This document shows positions 22,405 through 30,065 of a DNA stretch of 34,045 bases, piece by piece (position 1 is the stretch's first letter; every line of letters begins with the position of its first letter). The position numbers and the translations under genes were made by a program. Source of the stretch: Lachnospiraceae bacterium (GTDB lineage: Bacteria > Bacillota > Clostridia > Lachnospirales > Lachnospiraceae); the NCBI GenBank assembly GCA_021199235.1, contig JAJQIL010000156.1, positions 1 to 34,045 on the forward strand, given 5' to 3'. The notes below the pieces were generated by a model that saw nothing but the letters and a program-made list of their open reading frames with translations, did no database searches and was not told the DNA's origin.

Positions 22405-22569
22405 GGGGCGCGTAAGGAATTTAGCAGCTAAAGCTGCACGCGCCCCGCGCGGCGAGTAGGGGACAAGTCTCCCTACTCGATTGCACACGGCCGGGCAAGG
22501 AATTTTGCGGCTAAAGCCGCACCCGGCCGGCGCGGGCGGATAGGGGAGAGAACTCCCCCTATCCGATTG
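22405..22569 (+). repeat. Tandem pair of two-hairpin modules with compensatory changes
   Basis: Module 1 (22405-22483) has outer stem GGGGCGCGT/ACGCGCCCC, single strand AAGGAATTT, inner hairpin GCAGC-TAAA-GCTGC, then hairpin CGAGTAGGG/CCCTACTCG and ATTG. Module 2 (22488-22569) has CGGCCGGG/CCCGGCCG, AAGGAATTT, GCGGC-TAAA-GCCGC, then CGGATAGGGG/CCCCTATCCG and ATTG. The unpaired parts are the same. The paired parts differ on both sides but keep pairing. The second module ends in ATTGATTTTTT and may also terminate transcription. The function is unknown. Confidence 0.75.
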
Positions 22570-22590
22570 ATTTTTTAGAAAACAGACCGC

Positions 22591-22625
22591 TTTTGACAGA
22601 TTCTGCGGCAATCCGGTGTTATGAT
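22591..22625 (+). promoter_or_regulatory. Candidate Spo0A-activated promoter of spoIIE
   Basis: A perfect TTGACA (22593-22598) and TATGAT (22620-22625) are 21 bp apart. The Bacillus spoIIE and spoIIG promoters have a similarly long 21-22 bp spacer and need Spo0A. TTTGACA (22592-22598) is also a 6/7 match to the inverted 0A box TTCGACA, overlapping the -35 element as in Bacillus. Spo0A binding is inferred. Confidence 0.55.
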
Positions 22626-22633
22626 GAAGTGCC

Positions 22634-22660
22634 ATAACTGTGCAGGGACGGAACAGTTAT
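22634..22660 (+). repeat. Palindromic repeat copy in the spoIIE leader
   Basis: ATAACTGTGCAG and GGAACAGTTAT keep the 27-bp length of copies at 13749 and 21034. The outer pair G-C has become A-T on both sides, so the ends still pair. It lies between the -10 element and the RBS. Confidence 0.65.
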
Positions 22661-22705
22661 GAGAATCGGTAACGGCACAGGTGCGGAAAGAGGGGAGGAC
22701 GAACG

Positions 22706-24112
22706 ATGAGCGAGTGGGTACAGCCGGAGCAGGAGCAGATGAAAAAGTACGCGGAGGCTTTTTTTTCGCTGGCAGAGATGTATGAGAAGCTTCCCTGTCA
22801 GAAGGAAAGGCTGGGAGATGAGGAACTGCGGGCACTGCTGGAGGATGTGAAGGACCGGGCATGCGCGGGCTGTTCATATGAGGAGCATTGCTGGCAAGAC
22901 GCGTATTATGAGAACTGCAGGACATGGTATGAGCTTTTGAGGGAAATGGAACGAAGCGGTGATTTTTCCGTCATGCAAAGGATGCAGCTCAGGAAATCTT
23001 GCGAGCGCCCGGGACAGCTGATGCTGGCACTCCGGACAGGCTATGAGGAGGCGCGCACGAATCTGCTCTGGAGCAACCGTCTGCTGGAGCAGCGGCAGGC
23101 CGCGGGTGAGCAGATTGCGCGTACTGCGGAGCTTTTTGAGAGAACGGCGGAAGGGTTTGCTTCCCGGCCGCAGCTGGAAGCCCGGATTACGGGAAAGCTG
23201 AGGAGAGAGCTGCATTTTCTGCGTGTGGAACTGGATCAGATCCGGGCATTCCGGCAGGAGCCGGACAGGCAGGAATATTATCTGGTACTGCATATGGCGG
23301 GAAAGGGGCGGCTGCACTTTGACAGGGGAAGTGTGGTATCCGCCCGTTCGGTGGCGGAGGCGCTTTCCGACTGCTGCGGGGAGAGGATGCGCCCGGCCTT
23401 CAACTGCCGCGGGGCAGTTACCCCGGAGCCGATGCTTTTTCATTTTGTGCCGGATACAAAATATCAGTTTTTCTGCGGTGTTTCACATATCACAAAGGCC
23501 GGAGAGCTGGTGTCCGGCGACAATTTCACCATGCTTTGGCAGGATACGGGTAAAGTCGTGATGAGCCTCGCGGATGGCATGGGGTCCGGCACAGCGGCGA
23601 ATCTGGAAAGCGGGAAGGTGATCGAACTGCTGGAACAGTTTCTGACTGCGGGGTTTCCTCAGGAGACGGCGGTGCGGCTTCTGAACTCAGGCATACTGCT
23701 GCAGAATAACAGTCCGGTTTTTTCGACAATTGACTTATGTATGGTTGACTTATATAATGCCAGATGTGATATGATGAAATCAGGAGCTGCTCCGTCATTT
23801 ATCCGGAAAGACGGGCAGATTGAAGTGATCCGCGCGGATACGTTTCCGACCGGCGTGCTGCAGAAGTCGGATTACGAGAGCCTGCATCGGCAACTGGAGC
23901 CGGGGACAAACATCATCATGATGACGGATGGTGTTCTGGATGCGATGCCGGGGGAGGATCATGAGCAGGCGATGGCTGAGCTGATCGTTCGCCTGACGAC
24001 GCGCAACGCCCAGGAGTATGCGAGACGTCTGATGGAGCGGGTATATCTGATGCAGGAACTGAATGCGCGGGACGATATGACGATACTGGTCGGGACGATC
24101 TGGGAGAAGTGA
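22706..24112 (+). CDS. spoIIE: Stage II sporulation protein E, short form without membrane region (PPM phosphatase)
   Basis: The phosphatase dephosphorylates SpoIIAA and so activates sigma F after asymmetric division. The C-terminal PP2C-type domain (about 250-468) has the metal-site motifs SGDNFTMLW, LADGMGSGTAAN, MTDGVLDA and DDMTIL. Residues 1-250 hold a Cys-containing segment (CAGCSYEEHCW, about 53-63) and helices that match the region just before the phosphatase in longer SpoIIE. The protein is 468 residues, whereas Bacillus SpoIIE is about 827 with ten membrane helices at the N-terminus. No hydrophobic segment is present here or in the upstream 360 bp. AGGGGAGGAC precedes the ATG at 22706. 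Position between divIC and tilS agrees with Bacillus. Confidence 0.88.
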   Translation: MSEWVQPEQEQMKKYAEAFFSLAEMYEKLPCQKERLGDEELRALLEDVKDRACAGCSYEEHCWQDAYYENCRTWYELLREMERSGDFSVMQRMQLRKSCERPGQLMLALRTGYEEARTNLLWSNRLLEQRQAAGEQIARTAELFERTAEGFASRPQLEARITGKLRRELHFLRVELDQIRAFRQEPDRQEYYLVLHMAGKGRLHFDRGSVVSARSVAEALSDCCGERMRPAFNCRGAVTPEPMLFHFVPDTKYQFFCGVSHITKAGELVSGDNFTMLWQDTGKVVMSLADGMGSGTAANLESGKVIELLEQFLTAGFPQETAVRLLNSGILLQNNSPVFSTIDLCMVDLYNARCDMMKSGAAPSFIRKDGQIEVIRADTFPTGVLQKSDYESLHRQLEPGTNIIMMTDGVLDAMPGEDHEQAMAELIVRLTTRNAQEYARRLMERVYLMQELNARDDMTILVGTIWEK

Positions 24113-24184
24113 CCTGAGACCGGGAATGGCCTGTGGCTGGAGTGTCAGTTCGGCAGAAGAATTTTGGCGGGAGGCATATAGGGC

Positions 24185-25702
24185 ATGGACGATTTGATTC
24201 AAACTGTTTTTCACACAATCAAGGAATACCATATGATCGAAACGGGGATGCGCGTGATCGCCGGTGTCTCGGGCGGCGCGGATTCCATCTGCCTGCTGTA
24301 TGCGCTCCGGCAGTACCGCCGGGAGATTCCTTTTGAATTGCTTGTGGTACATGTGGAGCATGGACTGCGCGGACAGGAAAGCCTGGACGATGCTGCCTTT
24401 GTTCAGAAGCTGTGCGCCGAATGGGAGATTCCGTGCCGTGTGGAGACGGCTGCGGTGACGCAGAGAGCAGACAGGGAAGGCCTGTCTGTTGAGGAAGCAG
24501 CCCGTGCGGAGCGCTACCGTATTTTTGAGGAAACGGGCAGGGAATGGCATGCCGACCGGATTGCTGTGGCGCACAATCGGAACGATCAGGCAGAGACGGT
24601 GCTCTGGAATCTGGCCCGCGGCAGCTCTTTAAGAGGGCTGGGCGGGATTCGTCCCGTGCAGGGGAAGCTGATCCGCCCGCTGCTTTTTACGGATCGGAAC
24701 GATATAGAAGCATACCTGCAGAAAGCTGGACTTGACTGGCGGACGGACCGCACTAATCTGGAGACGGACTATACGAGGAACCGGATACGTCTTTCTCTGC
24801 TCCCACAGATGGAAAAAGATCTGAACGCGCAGGCGTCGCGGCATATCGCGGAAGCGGCGGACAGACTCCGCGGCGTGCAGGACTATCTTGACCGGGTGAC
24901 GGACGAGGCCGCCGGGCGCTGTATCGCCGTGGAGAACGGGGATGCGGACGAGGCCGCCGGGCGCTGTATCGTTGCGGACGGTTTTGGGCCGGGATGTTCC
25001 GTAGTGATCCGGCTGGAAGCCTATAAAAAAGAGGAAGCCCTGATCCGGCAGGAACTCCTGAAACGTGCGGTTGAGCTGTGTGCGGACGAAAATAAAAAAA
25101 GCGGCTTAAAAGACATCGGCGCGGTACATATTCATATGCTTGAAGAACTTGCGGATATGGACTGCGGGAAACGCTGCAATCTGCCCGGAGGTATTTGCGC
25201 TGTGCGGGAGGATGGGATCCTGCGGTTTATGAGGCACAGGGGGGCGGCAGGAATGAGGATGGACTCCGCAAGGGCTGGCAGAAGCTCAGCCAGCCTTATC
25301 CTGCCGGATTGTGATAATGGTCCGGAAACCGGCAGGATTTTCGCCGGCATTTCCGTGACTGCAGAGCTGCTTTCCAATACGCCGGAGCTAAAAAAATATT
25401 TTTTGGAAGAAAAAAAGTATACGAAATGGATTTCCTATGATACAATAAAAAGTAATTTGCTGTTGCGGACCAGGCGGCCGGGAGACTACCTCGTGGTGAA
25501 CGCTGAGGGCGGGAAGAAAAAGCTGAAGGACTATCTGATCGATCAGAAGATTCCGCGGGATAAGCGGGATGGGATTCTGCTGCTGGCAGACGGCTCCCAT
25601 ATCCTCTGGGTGGTCGGATGGCGGCTCAGTGAGGCCGCAAAGGTCACGGATGAGACGCGGCAGGTGTTGAAGGTTGCTCTGACGGGCGATGGTATTTCAT
25701 AA
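24185..25702 (+). CDS. tilS: tRNA(Ile)-lysidine synthase
   Basis: The 505-residue enzyme adds lysine to C34 of the CAU-anticodon isoleucine tRNA, so that AUA is read correctly. The N-terminal PP-loop is at 29-34 (VSGGADSICLLYAL). HVEHGLRGQESLDDAAF, AHNRNDQAETVLWNLARG, GIRPVQGKLIRPLL and TDRTNLETDYTRNRIR follow in the expected order. A C-terminal TilS_C domain ends the protein (LKDYLIDQKIPRDKRDG, WVVGWRLSE). A 15-residue in-frame duplication lies near 239-263 (DEAAGRCI repeated). GGGAGG precedes the ATG at 24185. The order spoIIE-tilS-hpt-ftsH matches Bacillus. Confidence 0.94.
   Translation: MDDLIQTVFHTIKEYHMIETGMRVIAGVSGGADSICLLYALRQYRREIPFELLVVHVEHGLRGQESLDDAAFVQKLCAEWEIPCRVETAAVTQRADREGLSVEEAARAERYRIFEETGREWHADRIAVAHNRNDQAETVLWNLARGSSLRGLGGIRPVQGKLIRPLLFTDRNDIEAYLQKAGLDWRTDRTNLETDYTRNRIRLSLLPQMEKDLNAQASRHIAEAADRLRGVQDYLDRVTDEAAGRCIAVENGDADEAAGRCIVADGFGPGCSVVIRLEAYKKEEALIRQELLKRAVELCADENKKSGLKDIGAVHIHMLEELADMDCGKRCNLPGGICAVREDGILRFMRHRGAAGMRMDSARAGRSSASLILPDCDNGPETGRIFAGISVTAELLSNTPELKKYFLEEKKYTKWISYDTIKSNLLLRTRRPGDYLVVNAEGGKKKLKDYLIDQKIPRDKRDGILLLADGSHILWVVGWRLSEAAKVTDETRQVLKVALTGDGIS
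24900..24971 (+). repeat. Direct repeat inside tilS, 45-bp period
   Basis: A 27-bp sequence beginning CGGACGAGGCCGCC occurs at 24900-24926 and again at 24945-24971. The 45-bp spacing keeps the frame and repeats DEAAGRCI in the protein. Confidence 0.85.
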
Positions 25703-25746
25703 ATTCGTACCCGAAGGAGCGTAGATCACATCAGGATAATTATTAA

Positions 25747-25762
25747 GGCACTGAACAGTTAC
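25747..25762 (+). repeat. Half-palindrome repeat copy just upstream of hpt
   Basis: GGCACTGAACAGTTAC is followed by GAATCAGGAGA, so the shared core CTGAACAGTTACGAA runs straight into the hpt RBS. Confidence 0.65.
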
Positions 25763-25779
25763 GAATCAGGAGAAAAGTG

Positions 25780-26307
25780 ATGAAGGAAAACGTGAAGATC
25801 CTGCTATCGGAGCAGGAGGTTGACCGGCGGATTGAAGAGATTGCGGGACAGATCAGCAGAGATTACGCGGGGCAGGAGGTACACCTCATCTGCGTGCTCA
25901 AGGGCGCTGTCTTTTTTATGTGCGAGCTGGCAAAGCGGATCACGGTGCCGGTGACGATGGATTTTATGTCAGTAAGCAGCTATGGCAACGATACGAAATC
26001 GAGCGGCGTGGTGAAGATCGTGAAGGATCTGGATGAGCCGCTTGACGGCAAAAACGTGCTGATCGTGGAAGATATTATTGATTCCGGCCGTACCTTAAGC
26101 TACCTGATCGAGATCCTCGAAAAGAGAAATCCGGCGTCCTTGCGCCTCTGTACGCTGCTTGACAAACCGGAACGGCGGATCGCTCAGGTGACGGTGGATT
26201 ATACCTGCTTCAATATTCCAGATGAATTTGTCGTAGGATACGGCCTGGATTATGCGCAGAAATACCGGAATCTGCCGTTTATCGGTGTGGTGACCTTCTC
26301 GGATTGA
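25780..26307 (+). CDS. hpt: Hypoxanthine phosphoribosyltransferase
   Basis: The 175-residue enzyme salvages hypoxanthine and guanine to IMP and GMP using PRPP. The PRPP-binding motif is [17 protein letters not shown] (about 93-109). [15 protein letters not shown] is the first loop and [14 protein letters not shown] sequence ([16 protein letters not shown]) is the flexible loop. The C-terminal [20 protein letters not shown] is the purine site. AGGAGA precedes the ATG at 25780; GTG at 25777 is possible but adds only one residue. It lies between tilS and ftsH as in Bacillus. Confidence 0.95.
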   Translation: MKENVKILLSEQEVDRRIEEIAGQISRDYAGQEVHLICVLKGAVFFMCELAKRITVPVTMDFMSVSSYGNDTKSSGVVKIVKDLDEPLDGKNVLIVEDIIDSGRTLSYLIEILEKRNPASLRLCTLLDKPERRIAQVTVDYTCFNIPDEFVVGYGLDYAQKYRNLPFIGVVTFSD

Positions 26308-26378
26308 GCGAATTCAGGTATCTGTTCAGAAGGGGCTATGGCAGCAGCGCGAATACAACAGACAGGAGATGCAAAGAA

Positions 26379-28190
26379 TTGACGAAAAACGCAAAAGGGA
26401 TCGGACTGTATCTGGCGGGCGTCCTGATCATCCTGATCCTTCTTATGACGTTCCGCGGCGGAATGGAAGCCGCGCAGACATGGAACAGCAGTGAGCTGAC
26501 CGAAGCGCTGGAAAACGATGAGGTCGCGGCGATTACGATCACGCCCAATGAGGAGACGCCGACCGGTACTCTGAAAATCGTGCTGAAGACCGGCGATGTC
26601 CGGTACGTGAATGTGCTGAATGTCGAGACCGTGGCGGAAGAGCTGGAAGCGTATGAGATCGAGCCGGAGATTGAGGATGTGGAGCGCGAGAGCGCAGTGC
26701 TGATCTGGCTGTTCCCGACCGTGATCATCTGCGTGGTGATGATCGTGATGTTCACGATGATGAACCGGCAGGCGGGCGGCGGCAATTCCCGGATGATGAA
26801 TTTCGGCAAAAGCCGGGCGAAAATGATCTCTCCGGACGCGAAACGCGTGACATTTGAGAATGTGGCCGGATTAAAAGAGGAAAAAGAGGATCTGCAGGAA
26901 ATCATTTCGTTTTTGAAAGAGCCGGACCGCTTTGTCCAGATCGGGGCGCGCATTCCCAAGGGCGTGATTCTGGTGGGCCCTCCGGGCACCGGCAAGACAC
27001 TGCTCGCGAAGGCGGTCGCCGGGGAGGCGGGCGTACCGTTTTTCTCCATATCCGGTTCGGATTTTGTGGAAATGTTCGTCGGCGTCGGTGCGTCCCGTGT
27101 GCGCGACCTGTTTGAGGAAGCGAAAAAGCACCAGCCCTGCATCGTCTTTATCGATGAGATCGACGCGGTCGCCAGACGGCGGGGCACCGGTATGGGCGGC
27201 GGGCATGACGAGCGCGAGCAGACGCTGAACCAGCTGCTGGTGGAGATGGACGGCTTCGGTGTCAACGAGGGCATTATCGTGATGGCCGCAACGAACCGTG
27301 TGGACATCCTCGATCCCGCTATCCTGCGGCCGGGACGTTTTGACCGTCAGGTATCGGTGGGACGGCCGGACATCAAAGGCCGGGAGGAGATTCTGGAGGT
27401 TCACGCAAAGGGCAAGCCTCTGGCGGACGATGTCGATCTGAAAGAGACTGCGCGCACGACGGCGGGCTTTACCGGCGCGGATCTGGAGAATCTGATGAAC
27501 GAGGCTGCCATCATGGCCGCAAAAGAGAAGCGCGCCTATATCTGCCAGTCGGACATCAACCGTGCGTTTATCAAGGTCGGGATCGGTGCGGAGAAAAAGA
27601 GCCGCGTGATCTCCGAAAAGGAGAAGCGCATCACCGCTTATCATGAATCCGGGCACGCCATCCTCTTTCATCTGCTGCCGGATGTCGGGCCGGTGCATAC
27701 GGTCTCCATCATACCGACCGGGCGGGGGGCAGCCGGCTATACGATGCCGCTTCCGGAAAAGGATGAGATGTTCAATACCAAAGGCCAGATGGAGCAGAAT
27801 ATCATTGTCAGTCTTGGCGGCCGGGTAGCGGAAGAGCTGGTCATCGGCGATGTGACGACCGGCGCTTCGCAGGATATCAAGCAGGCGACCGCGATCGCCC
27901 GGGCGATGGTGACCAAATACGGCATGTCGGAGAAAGTCGGCCTGATCAACTATGATAACGAGGACGACCAGGTGTTTATCGGAAGAGACCTCGCGCATAC
28001 CCGCGCGTACGGCGAAAAGATTACGTCCCTGATCGATGAGGAAGTAAAGCGCATTGTCGATGAGTCGCATGAAAAAGCGCGCGAGATGATCTCGGCGCAC
28101 ATCAATGTGCTCCACGCGAGTGCGGAGCTGCTGATCGAGAAGGAAAAGATAGGCAGGGAAGAATTCGAGGCGCTCTTTGAGACGGAGTGA
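26379..28190 (+). CDS. ftsH: ATP-dependent zinc metalloprotease FtsH
   Basis: The 603-residue membrane protease degrades short-lived and damaged membrane proteins. Membrane helices are at about 9-25 and 106-127. Walker A GPPGTGKT is at 200-207, Walker B is IVFIDEID (about 255-262), and the second region of homology is [21 protein letters not shown]. The zinc site HESGH is at 422-426, with the third ligand region downstream in [12 protein letters not shown] choose the TTG at 26379 because AGGAGA (26365-26370) lies 8 bp before it and the product then begins directly before the first helix. A TTG at 26304 overlapping the hpt stop would add 25 non-conserved residues. The stretch 26308-26378 carries GTATCTGTTCAG, the same 12 bases that open the repeat at 31612. 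Confidence 0.94.
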   Translation: MTKNAKGIGLYLAGVLIILILLMTFRGGMEAAQTWNSSELTEALENDEVAAITITPNEETPTGTLKIVLKTGDVRYVNVLNVETVAEELEAYEIEPEIEDVERESAVLIWLFPTVIICVVMIVMFTMMNRQAGGGNSRMMNFGKSRAKMISPDAKRVTFENVAGLKEEKEDLQEIISFLKEPDRFVQIGARIPKGVILVGPPGTGKTLLAKAVAGEAGVPFFSISGSDFVEMFVGVGASRVRDLFEEAKKHQPCIVFIDEIDAVARRRGTGMGGGHDEREQTLNQLLVEMDGFGVNEGIIVMAATNRVDILDPAILRPGRFDRQVSVGRPDIKGREEILEVHAKGKPLADDVDLKETARTTAGFTGADLENLMNEAAIMAAKEKRAYICQSDINRAFIKVGIGAEKKSRVISEKEKRITAYHESGHAILFHLLPDVGPVHTVSIIPTGRGAAGYTMPLPEKDEMFNTKGQMEQNIIVSLGGRVAEELVIGDVTTGASQDIKQATAIARAMVTKYGMSEKVGLINYDNEDDQVFIGRDLAHTRAYGEKITSLIDEEVKRIVDESHEKAREMISAHINVLHASAELLIEKEKIGREEFEALFETE

Positions 28191-28195
28191 GTAAC

Positions 28196-28786
28196 ATGGC
28201 GAAGCACAATGCCCGCAACACCCGCAGCCGCATTGTTCAGGCGGCCTGGGAGCTGTTCTATGAAAACGGGTACGATGAGACGACGGTAGACGAGATCGTA
28301 GAGCGGTCCGGGACATCGAAGGGATCCTTTTACCATTATTTTGCGGGGAAGGATGCTCTGCTTTCGTCTCTTTCCACGCTGTTTGATGAAAAATACGAGG
28401 AACTGAATAAACAGATCCCCGAAGATATGAACAGCTTCGATCAGCTGATCTGGCTGAACCACGAGCTGTTCTTCATGATTGAGAATTCTGTGTCACTGGA
28501 TCTGCTCGCCAGGCTGCTGTCCACGCAGCTGATCACGACGAGCGAGAAGCATCTGATGGATCAGAACCGCTATTACTTCCGCCTGCTTCGCAGGATCTGT
28601 CTGGACGGGCAGAAGGAAGGTGAACTGCGGGAAGATATTTCCGTCAATGAGATGGTGCGCACCTACGCGCTTCAGGAGCGGGCAATGATGTACGACTGGT
28701 GCATCTGCGGCGGGAACTACTCACTGAGCCAGTATTCCTCCACACAGCTGCCGCTTCTGCTGAGCTATCTGAGGAAAGAAAATTGA
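28196..28786 (+). CDS. TetR/AcrR-family transcriptional regulator
   Basis: The 196-residue protein has an N-terminal TetR DNA-binding domain (about 8-52): RSRIVQAAWELFYENGYDETTVDEIVERSGTSKGSFYHYFAGK, recognisable by the segment TSKGSFYHYF. The remaining helices form an unassigned ligand domain. The ATG at 28196 has GGAG at 28184-28187. A GTG at 28187 overlapping the ftsH stop adds three residues. It is likely co-transcribed with ftsH. The stop is directly adjacent to the stop of the convergent HTH gene with no base between them. The target is unknown. Confidence 0.88.
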   Translation: MAKHNARNTRSRIVQAAWELFYENGYDETTVDEIVERSGTSKGSFYHYFAGKDALLSSLSTLFDEKYEELNKQIPEDMNSFDQLIWLNHELFFMIENSVSLDLLARLLSTQLITTSEKHLMDQNRYYFRLLRRICLDGQKEGELREDISVNEMVRTYALQERAMMYDWCICGGNYSLSQYSSTQLPLLLSYLRKEN

Positions 28787-29428
28787 TTACCAATATTCAA
28801 TCAACTCATCGGTTCCGCATCCAAGTACCTGCGACAGCCGGATGACATATTCTGCGCGCACTTTATTAATGTTTTTTTGCTTCTGCTCGTATTGCTGCAG
28901 TGTTCGAAGAGGAATTCCGGCCATATCGGCCAGCTTTTGCTGACTGTACCCGGCCCGCATACGCATCTGCTTTAACCTCGTGTTCTTTTGCGCTTCCCGG
29001 CATTTTTCATCCATCCGGTCCGCGAACTGACGGATATCCATTTCGTGGTATGGAGAATAAAGCTGTTGGATTTCTTCAATCGGAACCAGACATGTAATGG
29101 CCTGAAAAGGCAGGGCTTTTTCCCACTGATACCAGGCAAGAGCCCATCCGGTCCAGTATTCTTCACTGCGGTTTCTGGTATGGCAGGGGGTTATGCGCCT
29201 GACGCAGAGCCCGGACTCGTCTAATACCGTGTAGGCGATTTCTATTCCGGATTTTCCCACTGTCAGAGTGAAATCTCCTTCACCGAACCGCCGGGCAACT
29301 CCGGAGGTCAGAAAAAGATTCCAATAAGCGGGCAGTTCGAATTTCATGTCATATACGGCAAAATCCAACATGCGGCCCAGAGCGGTCCGCGCTTTTTCTA
29401 CATAGGTTTCATCGTAAGCGTGCATCAT
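28787..29428 (-). CDS. Helix-turn-helix protein with long N-terminal domain, antitoxin-like
   Basis: The 213-residue protein carries an XRE-type helix-turn-helix at its C-terminus (about 152-210: RMRAGYSQQKLADMAGIPLRTLQQYEQKQ). The N-terminal domain (1-140), beginning MHAYDETYVEKARTALGRMLDFAVYD and containing EYWTGWALAWYQWE, resembles a family I know from Lachnospiraceae gene pairs with DUF3990/DUF3791 proteins of suspected toxin-antitoxin systems. Here no DUF3990 is visible; the upstream frame is unlike it. GAGGAGATGA precedes the start. The AT-richer composition and the abutting convergent TetR gene suggest insertion between ftsH-tetR and putP. Confidence 0.75.
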   Translation of the reverse strand: MMHAYDETYVEKARTALGRMLDFAVYDMKFELPAYWNLFLTSGVARRFGEGDFTLTVGKSGIEIAYTVLDESGLCVRRITPCHTRNRSEEYWTGWALAWYQWEKALPFQAITCLVPIEEIQQLYSPYHEMDIRQFADRMDEKCREAQKNTRLKQMRMRAGYSQQKLADMAGIPLRTLQQYEQKQKNINKVRAEYVIRLSQVLGCGTDELIEYW

Positions 29429-29434
29429 CCGGCT

Positions 29435-29653
29435 TCATCTCCTCATCCAGTATTTGCGTGATATAAAGACCGCCTCTTTGCCATCTGCTTCGATCTGTAT
29501 GAAAGTATTCCCGGCGGGCGGCTTTATCTCTCTCCATTTTCTGCGCATACCAGTCGTTGCTTCCTGCGATTTCATATCCAGTGAATCGAATTCGCTCAAA
29601 AGAAAGCCTGCTTTTATATACTCCTGTGGGAGTATATTGAGTATATTTGTCAA
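29435..29653 (-). CDS. Uncertain small ORF upstream of the HTH gene
   Basis: Two overlapping frames compete. The frame 29435-29653 (TTG start, 72 aa) ends 6 bp before the HTH start and reads GNTFIQIEADGKEAVFISRKYW, normal-looking protein. Another frame (29409-29674 from an ATG, 88 aa) overlaps the HTH start by 20 bp and reads FERIRFTGYEIAGSNDWYAQKM. Neither has a good RBS and I recognise neither. It may be the partner of the HTH protein or a decayed gene. Operon-like spacing favours the shorter frame. Confidence 0.35.
   Translation of the reverse strand: MTNILNILPQEYIKAGFLLSEFDSLDMKSQEATTGMRRKWREIKPPAGNTFIQIEADGKEAVFISRKYWMRR
29617..29653 (-). promoter_or_regulatory. Operator-like inverted and direct repeats
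   Basis: TATACTCC (29617-29624) and GGAGTATA (29629-29636) form a perfect inverted repeat with a 4-base centre. A further GAGTATATT half-site follows at about 29639-29647, next to TGTCAA (TTGACA on the minus strand, 29648-29653). This could be the control site of the HTH gene, but I see no correctly spaced -10 element. Confidence 0.4.
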
Positions 29654-29804
29654 GGAAAAATTTATTCATGTAGATTACAGCAGAGTTATTATTCACAGCG
29701 AGCCTGACACTCGCTGTCAGGCTGCACCAGAACACGTTTCGTATGTGTAACGCAGCAGATGCGAAGTCCTGTGCCAAATAGATTTGCAACAGCATGGAGA
29801 TGGA

Positions 29805-30005
29805 ATGTCGAAAAATAAAAGAATTAAGATTCGTACAAATGATAATCTAAACTTTAGTCTAATAAAAAAACCTTTAAATCCGGCACTTTTTTTGGAAAAC
29901 AGAAAAAATAAGTATAGACTTCATTCTGCATTGCAGTCTGTTTTTCGTGGGTGTATACTGTCCTTTAATTGCGGCCTGAGGAAAAAGAACGGTTCCGGTA
30001 ATTAA
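29805..30005 (+). CDS. Uncertain small basic ORF (66 aa) upstream of putP
   Basis: An ATG at 29805 follows GGAG at 29796-29799. The product is Lys/Asn/Arg-rich (MSKNKRIKIRTNDNLNFSL), AT-rich in codons and unlike any family I know. It runs over the putP promoter at 29931-29959, which argues against it being real. Otherwise 29675-30065 is non-coding, with a hairpin AGCCTGACA/TGTCAGGCT at 29701-29723. Confidence 0.2.
   Translation: MSKNKRIKIRTNDNLNFSLIKKPLNPALFLENRKNKYRLHSALQSVFRGCILSFNCGLRKKNGSGN
29931..29959 (+). promoter_or_regulatory. Promoter of putP
   Basis: TTGCAG (29931-29936) and TATACT (29954-29959) are 17 bp apart, about 105 bp before the putP start. Confidence 0.55.
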
Positions 30006-30065
30006 GCAGTTCTTGAACAGCTGCCCGATCCAGAACAGCAGGCGGCAGGAAAGAGGAGGAAGATT

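Noticed and set aside
26871-28316. Long open frame (481 codons) antisense to ftsH
   Set aside because: It lies opposite a highly conserved gene, has no family-like motifs and is rich in Arg/His, as expected from the complement of GC-biased codons.
29696-29723. Two mutually exclusive hairpins (CAGCGAG/CTCGCTG and CCTGACA/TGTCAGG) as a switch
   Set aside because: They overlap by sequence symmetry alone, have no U-run on either strand and no clear gene to control.
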